From a virus: a stretch of DNA of 33,286 nucleotides. Each line of letters starts with the position of its first letter. The first letter of the stretch is position 1. Of the stretch, positions 27,125 to 33,286 are shown in pieces. A program made the translations under genes and the position numbers. The stretch spans positions 1 through 33,286 of IMG/VR virus record IMGVR_UViG_3300033141_006319, one strand, 5' to 3'. The notes below the pieces were generated by a model. That model worked only from the letters and a program-made list of their open reading frames with translations, searched no databases and was not told where the DNA came from.

Positions 27125-29473
27125 GTGGCCAACACCAGCGGCATTCGCGCCGGGCGCGCCTTCGTCGAACTCGGGGTCAGCGACAAGCTGACGGCCGGGC
27201 TGAAGCGCGCACAGCGACGGCTGCGGGCCTTCGGCGACAGCGTTCGCTCGATTGGCATGCGACTGGCCGGCATCAGCGCCGTCGTCGGTGCTGGCTTTGC
27301 CATCTCCACGCGTGTGTTCGCTGGCTTCGACGATCGCATGCGCGTCGTCCGCGCCGTGACGGGCGCGACCGAGCAGCAGTTCGCGTCGCTGCGTGAGGAG
27401 GCCAAGCGACTCGGGCGGACGACCTCATTCACTGCTGGCCAGGTCGCTGAGGCGATGACCGAACTCGGCCGCGCTGGATTCCGGCCGCAGGCGATCCTCG
27501 ACAGCACCGAGGCCGTCCTCGCCCTGGCCCGCGCGACGAGCACCGAACTCCCGCGCGCGACGGAGATCGCCGGGGCCGCATTGCGGGGCTTCAACCTTCC
27601 GGCAACTGAGATGGGCCGCGTCTCGGACGTTCTCACGGCAACGGCGAACAAGAGCGCCCAGACGCTCGAGGATCTGTCCGAGGCCTTCAAGCCCGTCGCG
27701 CCGCTCGCCGTCGAAACCGGCGAGAGCATTGAGAACGTGGCCGCCGCGATCGGCGTCCTCGCCAACAACGGCATCAAAGGCAGCCTCGCCGGCAATGCCC
27801 TCGCCCGGGCATACAAGAACCTGTCCAACGCATCCCGGCAGGCCGAGCTGCGCAAGATCGGTGTCGATGCCGTCGATGCTTCCGGCAACCTCCGCCCGCT
27901 GGCCGACATCCTGAACGACCTGGCCAAGGCGACCAAGGGACTCGGCTCGGCCGAGCGCCTGGCCATCTTCGAGACCTTGTTCGGCCGCGGTCAGGCGGCC
28001 GCGCTCAAGTTGGCGTCGTCGGCACAGGCCTTCGAGGTACTCCGCGATGAGATCCGCCGGTCGGCTGGCATCGCCGTCCAGACTGCCGAGCAGATGGACG
28101 CTGGGATCGGCGGCGCCTTCCGGCGACTGCTCTCGGCGGTCGAAGGCATCGCCATCGCCATCGGCGAAGCGATCGAGCAGCCCGTGCGCCGGGCTGCCGA
28201 CGCGCTGGCGAAGATCGCGGGCTGGATCACCAAGGTCGTGAATCGGAACCGCGAGCTCATCGCGACGATCGCCAAGGTGACCGCGATCGTCCTCGGCGTG
28301 GGCATCGCTCTCATCGTTGCCGGCGCGGCGATCGTCGGGCTCGGGGCTGTGTTCGGGTCGCTGGCGTCAATCGTTGCTGCCGCCGGGGCAGCGCTCGGCG
28401 TGGTCGGGTCGGCCATCGCGGCACTGCTTTCACCCATCGGTCTGGTCGTTGCCGCGGTCGTCGGGCTCGGCGGTGCGCTGCTCATCTCGACGGGCGTAGC
28501 TGGGGATGCACTCGACTGGCTCGGTGAGCAGTTCGGGCGTCTCCGTGACGGGGCGACGAAGGTGGTCCAAGGGATCGCCGATGCTCTGGCTGCTGGCGAC
28601 GTCGCGCTCGCTGCGGAGATCCTCTGGCTGTCGCTCAAGCTCATCTGGCAGAAGGGCGTGGCCGCGCTCAACTCTGTCTGGCTGACCGCACGGAACTTCT
28701 TCATCACAACCGCGCAGAAGATGTGGTTCGGGGCACTCGCCGCGGCGCAGATCGTCTGGCATGCGCTCGAGGTCGGTTGGATCGAGACGACCGCGTTCCT
28801 CTCCAAGACCTGGACGCGGTTCGTGACCGGCTTCCAGAAGATCTGGGAGTCAGCCACGTCGTTCGTCGCCAAACGGCTGCTGGAGATCCAGGGGCTGTTC
28901 GATTCATCGCTCGACGTGGATGCCGCGAAACAGGGCATCGATGATCAACTCGAGTCTCGCCTGTCCGCGCTCGACGCCGAGGGTCAACGCCGCCTCGACG
29001 AGCGCGAGCAACGACGGCAGCGTCAGCGCGAACAGTCGGCCGAGTTGAACGACGCCACCCTTGCCGAGATCGGGCGCCAGTTCGAGGAGGCCCAGGAGAA
29101 GCTACGTCAGGCCACGGGTGACAAGATCGCAGAGACACAGCGCGAGCTCGACGCGGCCCGAGCCAAGCTGGATGAAGCGATCGAGCGGGCACGCCAGCAG
29201 CGCGAGGAACAGGACGCAGAACCCGGCGCAAGTCCGGGGGCGCGGCGCACACCGCAGGATCTGCTCGACGAGTTCCAGCAGCGCATCGCCGGTCTTGGAC
29301 AATCGATCGCGCGTGGCGTCACCGTGCGCGGCACGTTCAACGCTGCCGCCGCCCAAGGCCTGCTCGGGTCGGCCGATGCGCAGGAACGCACCGCCAGCGC
29401 CACCGAGCAGACCGCACGCAACACCAAGCGGCTCGTTGATGCCGCACGTACAGGAGGGCTTACCTTCGCGTAG
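27125..29473 (+). CDS. Tail tape measure protein, TP901 family
   Basis: A 782-residue tape measure. Residues about 60-290 match the conserved core: FDDRMRVVRAVTGATEQQFASLREEAKRLG, FTAGQVAEAMTELGRAGF, ALARATSTELPRATEIAGAALRGFNLP and NVAAAIGVLANNGIKGSLAGNALARAYKNLSN. A hydrophobic stretch follows at about 375-455 (GVGIALIVAGAAIVGLGAVFG to VVAAVVGLGGALLIS) with several possible membrane spans, then helices and a coiled coil of Glu/Arg/Gln-rich repeats from about 590 to 700. It sets tail length and guides DNA injection. GTG 27125, with GGAGG ten bases before it. By the usual rule of about 1.5 angstrom per residue the tail is near 120 nm, an inference. Confidence 0.9.
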   Translation: MANTSGIRAGRAFVELGVSDKLTAGLKRAQRRLRAFGDSVRSIGMRLAGISAVVGAGFAISTRVFAGFDDRMRVVRAVTGATEQQFASLREEAKRLGRTTSFTAGQVAEAMTELGRAGFRPQAILDSTEAVLALARATSTELPRATEIAGAALRGFNLPATEMGRVSDVLTATANKSAQTLEDLSEAFKPVAPLAVETGESIENVAAAIGVLANNGIKGSLAGNALARAYKNLSNASRQAELRKIGVDAVDASGNLRPLADILNDLAKATKGLGSAERLAIFETLFGRGQAAALKLASSAQAFEVLRDEIRRSAGIAVQTAEQMDAGIGGAFRRLLSAVEGIAIAIGEAIEQPVRRAADALAKIAGWITKVVNRNRELIATIAKVTAIVLGVGIALIVAGAAIVGLGAVFGSLASIVAAAGAALGVVGSAIAALLSPIGLVVAAVVGLGGALLISTGVAGDALDWLGEQFGRLRDGATKVVQGIADALAAGDVALAAEILWLSLKLIWQKGVAALNSVWLTARNFFITTAQKMWFGALAAAQIVWHALEVGWIETTAFLSKTWTRFVTGFQKIWESATSFVAKRLLEIQGLFDSSLDVDAAKQGIDDQLESRLSALDAEGQRRLDEREQRRQRQREQSAELNDATLAEIGRQFEEAQEKLRQATGDKIAETQRELDAARAKLDEAIERARQQREEQDAEPGASPGARRTPQDLLDEFQQRIAGLGQSIARGVTVRGTFNAAAAQGLLGSADAQERTASATEQTARNTKRLVDAARTGGLTFA

Positions 29474-29474
29474 C

Positions 29475-29497
29475 GCCCCCGGACCCCCGGAAACACC
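29475..29497 (+). repeat. Dispersed motif between tape measure and next gene
   Basis: GCCCCCGGA is followed by ACCCCCGGAAACACC, filling almost the entire 24-base gap between the tape measure stop and ATG 29498. The 15-mer is identical to the one at 23169-23183. Confidence 0.75.
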
Positions 29498-30304
29498 ATG
29501 CCAGTCGTCATCGAAGAGAAGTTCGACAGCCGCCTCTCCGTCGCCGGTGACAATCCGAGCGTCGAGCTGCGGTACATCGTCTTCGGGACGAGTGATGACC
29601 TCGAGGCCAAGAGCGAACTGACCACGGCATCGCCCGACACTTACGACGGGCTACCTCGCCAGACGATTCAGATCGAGCCGCTCGCCAATGACGTGTGGGA
29701 GGGCGCGGTCCGCTACGGGCTCACGGAGACGAACGACCCGCCGCAAACCGGTGAATCCTCGTTCGCCTTCGACACTGGCGGCGGCACTCAGCACCTCACG
29801 CAGAGCCGCGCGACGATCAACAGTTACGCCCCAGCCGGTGAGACGGCACCCGACTTCCAGGGCGCGATCGGCGTTACCGAAAACGGCGTCGAGGGCGTGG
29901 ACATCACCGTTCCCGTCTACCACTTCTCGGAGACTCACTATCTCGACGACGCCGTCGTGACGCCCGCCTACAAGGGCACGCTCTTTGCCCTCACGGGCAC
30001 CGTCAACAGCAGTTCCTTCAAGGGTCTGGCGGCGGGCGAGTGTCTGTTCCTCGGCGCGTCCGGCTCCAAACGTGGGTTCGGCGACTGGGAGATCACGTTC
30101 CGATTCGCTGGGAGCCCGAATGTGACGGGCCTCTCAGTCGGCCCGATCACCGGGATCAGCAAGAAGGGGTGGGAGTACCTCTGGGTGCGGTACGCCGAGG
30201 TTGAGGACGAGGGCGCACAGGTGCTCGTCAAGCGTCCTGTCGCAGCCTACGTCGAACGCGTCTACGACTCCGGCAACTTCTCAGCACTGGGGATCGGAAC
30301 ATGA
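29498..30304 (+). CDS. Distal tail or tail-tip protein, unknown family
   Basis: A 268-residue beta-rich protein. Features: ERYVFGTSDDL-like start (RYIVFGTSDDLEAKSEL), QTIQIEPLANDVWEGAVRYGL, GAIGVTENGVEGVDITVPVYHFSETHYL and a C-terminal GKKGWEYLWVRYAEVEDE-type strand set (SKKGWEYLWVRYAEVE). The order directly after the tape measure is that of the distal-tail protein. I do not recognise a named family. The gene ends in ATGA overlapping a possible plus-strand frame, but the real next gene is probably on the minus strand. Confidence 0.72.
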   Translation: MPVVIEEKFDSRLSVAGDNPSVELRYIVFGTSDDLEAKSELTTASPDTYDGLPRQTIQIEPLANDVWEGAVRYGLTETNDPPQTGESSFAFDTGGGTQHLTQSRATINSYAPAGETAPDFQGAIGVTENGVEGVDITVPVYHFSETHYLDDAVVTPAYKGTLFALTGTVNSSSFKGLAAGECLFLGASGSKRGFGDWEITFRFAGSPNVTGLSVGPITGISKKGWEYLWVRYAEVEDEGAQVLVKRPVAAYVERVYDSGNFSALGIGT

Positions 30305-30339
30305 AGAGCGACCGGTCCATTGCTCGACGACCGACGACG

Positions 30340-30846
30340 TCAGAACACGACTTGGTGATGCCTTTCGGCACACCCATGGCAGCACTGATTCTCGTCGATG
30401 GTCAGCGAACGTTCGGGCGGGACTCGACTGCCGCAGTGGCAGCAGATGATCATCGCTTCTCTCAACGCCGCCCTCGCTTCATCGATAAGCATGCAGAGGC
30501 CGTCGGCAGACGTTTCGTCGTTCAGCTCAACCCGACGCCAGAACACGCTGGATGCTCTGGGGGTGTGCGGACCGATCCAGTCGGTTTGCGGCAATCGAAT
30601 CTCGACTGCGTCTGGCGTGAGAAGAAGGATGCACCCATCATCATCGCCGAAGCTGAGCGTGATCTGAATCGCGTCGCGTGTCCGTTCGCAGTCGCACGCA
30701 TCGATGACTTGATCAGCGAAATGCGCCGTTACCTTCGTGGCCAGGCACTCGAACTCGCAACGTTCGTCTTCAGGTGGGAAGAGCTCGTCAGGATCATGTT
30801 GATGCAACGGTCGGCGCTCCAAGATTCTGCTACGGCAGTCAATCAT
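30340..30846 (-). CDS. Minus-strand zinc-ribbon protein (moron-like)
   Basis: A 168-residue protein on the minus strand inside the rightward tail operon. Its middle is acidic (CERTRDAIQITLSFGDDDGCILLLTPDAVEIRLP) and its end holds a zinc ribbon, CCHCGSRV and CCHGCAERH about 18 residues apart. Single genes against the operon are often cargo (morons) of temperate phages. ATG 30846 is chosen; the frame open to 30954 would overlap the next plus gene and its first part is Arg-rich shadow. No strong ribosome-binding site is seen. The rival plus frame 30301-30864 has ATGA and GTGA junctions on both sides, so the choice of strand is not certain. Confidence 0.58.
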   Translation of the reverse strand: MIDCRSRILERRPLHQHDPDELFPPEDERCEFECLATKVTAHFADQVIDACDCERTRDAIQITLSFGDDDGCILLLTPDAVEIRLPQTDWIGPHTPRASSVFWRRVELNDETSADGLCMLIDEARAALREAMIICCHCGSRVPPERSLTIDENQCCHGCAERHHQVVF

Positions 30847-30860
30847 AGGAGTGACCACGG

Positions 30861-31874
30861 GTGACCGGCGATCTCCGCAAAGTCCGAACCGGCGATCCGC
30901 TCCGCATCCCCGCACGGGCGTACAACGCCTTCGTCGATGCAGCCCACCTCGCACGTCGCATCGACGCCGGCGCCGAGGCTGGAACTGCCGTTCCGGGAGC
31001 GGGCACGCAGGAGCATCTCGTCCTCGTCCGCAACGAGTCCGGAGCCGACCTGCCGCGCTTCGGCATCCTCGGGATCGACCGCCCCATCATCGAGCCGGGA
31101 ATCGAAGGCAACACCGACGAGTTCAAACGACGCGCGGCACTGATCGGTGCAGCGATCACGACGACGGACGAGTACGTCGGCCGGTTCGTCGTCGCACGTG
31201 AACCCATCGCCTCGGGCAAGATCGGCTGGGCGGTAATTCGCGGCGTGACGCCCGCGACCGTCAACGTGATCGACGAAGAACACGCGCACGCCGACACCTA
31301 TCCGAGCGAGCAGGTGCTCCGCAGCGGATTCACCGGTGCCGCCCGCATCCTGTGGAAGGAGCCCGGCACCGGCGAACTGCTGGCCCTCATCGAGATGGGC
31401 CCGGCGGATCGCGACCGAGTCGCTGCGCAGCTGGGCACGGCGACACTGATCGATGGCAGGACGTTCGGCTGGCTCTATGAATGGGAAGAGGTCCGCCTCG
31501 ATGCCGACCCCTTCAGCTCCACGTTCGGCCAGTACATCAGACCGGGTGGTTCGGCCGCCGAGGGCTGGCTTGCCTCGGAAGGTGATCCGACCAAGCTCGC
31601 GTTCAACCGCTACGAGGCGCACCTTTCTCTGGTCCACGCGCAAGGTGGCGGCACCGAGGGCTTTGCTGACGGTGGCGCGTGCCTGATTCCGGGAGCGCTG
31701 GAGAACTGCCCGCCTCGCCGCGCGGCTGTTCCGATGCTGCATCCGATTCCCGAAGACGTCGTGGTCGAGCTGCGTGCCGAACGCACCTTCCAGGGCGAGA
31801 CTCGGTTCGTGTTCGAGGCGCTCAACCCGATCGTGCTCTGTGACATGGATGTTCCGGAGTGGTGGTATGCCTGA
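30861..31874 (+). CDS. Conserved tail-region structural protein
   Basis: A 337-residue protein. The first 40 residues read VRTGDPLRIPARAYNAFVDAAHLARRID, a pattern I know from planctomycete prophage proteins placed after the tape measure. The middle is beta-rich (HLVLVRNESGADLPRFGILGIDRP; AALIGAAITTTDEYVGRFVVAREPIASGKIGWAVIRGV), perhaps a jelly-roll or carbohydrate-binding module, and the end contains CPPRRAAVPML. A tail-tip or baseplate role is inferred. GTG 30861 with AGGAG before it is the start. Its stop overlaps the methyltransferase start by 8 bases. Confidence 0.72.
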   Translation: MTGDLRKVRTGDPLRIPARAYNAFVDAAHLARRIDAGAEAGTAVPGAGTQEHLVLVRNESGADLPRFGILGIDRPIIEPGIEGNTDEFKRRAALIGAAITTTDEYVGRFVVAREPIASGKIGWAVIRGVTPATVNVIDEEHAHADTYPSEQVLRSGFTGAARILWKEPGTGELLALIEMGPADRDRVAAQLGTATLIDGRTFGWLYEWEEVRLDADPFSSTFGQYIRPGGSAAEGWLASEGDPTKLAFNRYEAHLSLVHAQGGGTEGFADGGACLIPGALENCPPRRAAVPMLHPIPEDVVVELRAERTFQGETRFVFEALNPIVLCDMDVPEWWYA

Positions 31875-32427
31875 CCCCCGTGAAGTGACAATCCCCATCG
31901 AACGACGCCGTGACGCTGAGCGCCGCAAGTACCTCAAGCTGTCGCCGAAGGGATACGGCAGCACCAACCACGGTCGGCACGCCTACGCGACGGTGATCGC
32001 GTGGCAGCCGCGCTTCGTCGTGGACTTCGGCAGCGGCAACAACGCATTCATCCGCGAGCTGCGCCGGCGCGGCATCGACGGACTCGGACTCGACTTCGCC
32101 AATGAGGAAGCGGACATCGCCGCGCCGATGCACTGCGTACCGCTCGCCGCTGGCATCGCGGACGTCGTGACGTCGTTCGACGCACTCGAGCATCTGTTGC
32201 CGGACGACGTCGATCCGGTCCTGGCGGAGATGCGGCGAATCAGCCGCGCAGGCGGGCGCTTCATCTTCTCGATCTGCACGCGGCCCAGCCGCATTACGGT
32301 GGATGGGCAGAACCTCCACCCGACCGTCCAGCCGCTGGATTGGTGGATCGAACGGATCGCCCGGGTCGGCGTGGTCGAATCGGCCGGAACATCCGGGGGC
32401 TATGTCACGGGGGTGTTCCATGCGTGA
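31867..32427 (+). CDS. Class I SAM-dependent methyltransferase
   Basis: A 186-residue Rossmann-fold methyltransferase of the Methyltransf_11 kind. Motif I is VVDFGSGNNAF (about 57-67), motif II ends with GLGLDF, the acidic motif is IADVVTSFDALEHL and motif IV GGRFIFSICTRP. The protein is small and lacks DPPY or other nucleobase motifs, so it probably methylates a small molecule, sugar or protein rather than DNA. It starts within the end of the preceding gene (ATG 31867) and overlaps the DUF115-like gene by 8 bases, so the two are co-translated. Why a late phage operon carries it is unknown. Confidence 0.82.
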   Translation: MPDPREVTIPIERRRDAERRKYLKLSPKGYGSTNHGRHAYATVIAWQPRFVVDFGSGNNAFIRELRRRGIDGLGLDFANEEADIAAPMHCVPLAAGIADVVTSFDALEHLLPDDVDPVLAEMRRISRAGGRFIFSICTRPSRITVDGQNLHPTVQPLDWWIERIARVGVVESAGTSGGYVTGVFHA

Positions 32428-33286
32428 CCACGATGGCGACATCGCAGCACTCCAGGCGGGGCTTCATCTACGGCGGCCAGCCAGAAACGGGCTGCGCCTC
32501 TACACGACAGACTTCGACAGCGTCTCGTTGGCAGACTTCTACCGCGGCCGCCAGGCATTCCTCGTCTTGTCCGGACCGTCACTCGCGGAGCTTGACCTCA
32601 CGAAGCTCAACACACGCGGCATCGTCACGATGGGCGTGAACAACTCCTGGTCGGTCCATCGCCCGCATCTGTGGACGTGCGTCGATTCGCCCGGCCGCTT
32701 CATCGACACGGGATGGAAAGATCCCGGCATCCTGAAGTTCGTGCCGATGTCGAGCTGGAACGGCCGGCTCCGAATCCAGAAACCCAACGGCACGATGAAG
32801 CCGAGCGCGTTCCGGGTGAAGCAGATGCCGTCGGTCCTGCTCTACCGTCGAAGCGAGCACTTCGATCATCGCAGATTCCTTGACGAGGACGCGATCTGCT
32901 GGGGGAACAACTGCGCCACGAAGGACTCGCTGGGGATCAAGGGCAAGCGATCCGTCATGCTCGTGGCGCTGCGTCTCCTGCACTACTTGGGGTTCCGCAC
33001 GGTGTATCTGGTCGGCGCAGATTTCAAGATGGCCGACGACCAGCGATACGCGTTCGACGAATCCCGTAGCGCCGCGGCGATCCGCCACAACAACGTGCTC
33101 TACGAGTCGCTCAACCAGCGATTCGAGGCTATGCGCGACTACTTCAAGCGGTCGCGTTTCACCGTCTGGAACTGCACGTCGGACAGCGGCCTCACGGCGT
33201 TCGAGCACATGCCGTTCGAGGACGCGATCCGAAAGGCGTCGGCCGAGTGCGGCAAGAAGGTCAACACGAACGGCTGGTACTCATGA
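32420..33286 (+). CDS. DUF115-like protein (glycosyltransferase-related fold)
   Basis: A 288-residue complete protein ending at the last base of the window. Motifs: FLVLSGPSLAELDLTKLNTRG, IVTMGVNNSW, HLWTCVDSPGRFIDTGWKDPGILKFVPM, CWGNNCATKDSLGIKGKRSVMLVALRLLHYLGFRTVYLVGADFKM and FTVWNCTSDSGLTAFEHMPF. The G-x-G-P-S-L start and GADF segment are the pattern of DUF115/MptE-like proteins, including flagellin-modifying and sialyltransferase-like enzymes. The same family is frequent in planctomycete prophages in my memory. Substrate unknown. ATG 32420 was preferred over the frame open from 32303. Pairing with a methyltransferase suggests surface or virion modification, an inference. Confidence 0.8.
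   Translation: MRDHDGDIAALQAGLHLRRPARNGLRLYTTDFDSVSLADFYRGRQAFLVLSGPSLAELDLTKLNTRGIVTMGVNNSWSVHRPHLWTCVDSPGRFIDTGWKDPGILKFVPMSSWNGRLRIQKPNGTMKPSAFRVKQMPSVLLYRRSEHFDHRRFLDEDAICWGNNCATKDSLGIKGKRSVMLVALRLLHYLGFRTVYLVGADFKMADDQRYAFDESRSAAAIRHNNVLYESLNQRFEAMRDYFKRSRFTVWNCTSDSGLTAFEHMPFEDAIRKASAECGKKVNTNGWYS

Noticed and set aside
26875-27966. Minus frame of 363 codons
   Set aside because: Antisense to the tape measure and its upstream gene, with Ser/Arg-rich low-complexity sequence.
27991-28938. Minus frame of 315 codons
   Set aside because: Antisense to the tape measure; Ala/Thr/Ser/Pro-rich, no domain.

Overview
The window looks like the left end and most of the body of a tailed-phage prophage inserted in the chromosome of a planctomycete (probably Phycisphaerae-like). 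The host assignment rests on GC-rich DNA, the dockerin-like Ca-loop C-terminus of a secreted protein at the left edge, a DUF1580-type protein next to the integrase, and a planctomycete-style integrase N-terminus. It was made by eye; no database search was run.

Layout. 1-402: host protein end, then a strong terminator. 819-892: tRNA-Arg(TCT), the probable integration target. 1008-2615: tyrosine integrase and a small HTH protein. 2615-11002: a tightly coupled rightward early operon for recombination and replication (PD-(D/E)XK nuclease, Sak4-like ATPase, DUF669, RusA-like resolvase, two ParB-fold proteins, SF2 helicase, primase-helicase fusion). 11003-11587: a gene-poor block with four hairpins built from alternating CG tracts, a 16-bp tandem repeat and iteron-like TGTCCA repeats, a good origin candidate. 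11588-13583: a leftward GIY-YIG protein and a rightward ParB-DNA methyltransferase gene broken by a frameshift. 13589-15667: a leftward block of five small genes, one with a HARE-HTH domain. 15817-33286: the rightward late operon (terminase, portal, protease-capsid fusion, cement protein, neck and tail genes, tail chaperones with a frame change, holin-like and nested spanin-like genes, tape measure, tail-tip proteins, a methyltransferase and a DUF115-like protein). The window ends on the stop codon of the last gene. The right attachment site and any endolysin are not in view.

How it works together. The early operon supplies recombination and self-primed replication, probably from the repeat block beside it. 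The leftward block lies between early and late operons with a divergent spacer at 15701-15816, where an early/late switch could sit. The late operon packages DNA with a GpA-like terminase and builds a siphovirus-like tail (long tape measure and tube protein, no contractile sheath gene seen).

Most notable: a tRNA with initiator (fMet) hallmarks inside the capsid operon; the CG-hairpin array; a dispersed ACCCCCGGAA motif found mostly at gene junctions; the frameshifted methyltransferase beside HARE-HTH and GIY-YIG genes; and a domain shared by the small pre-terminase protein and the terminase N-terminus.
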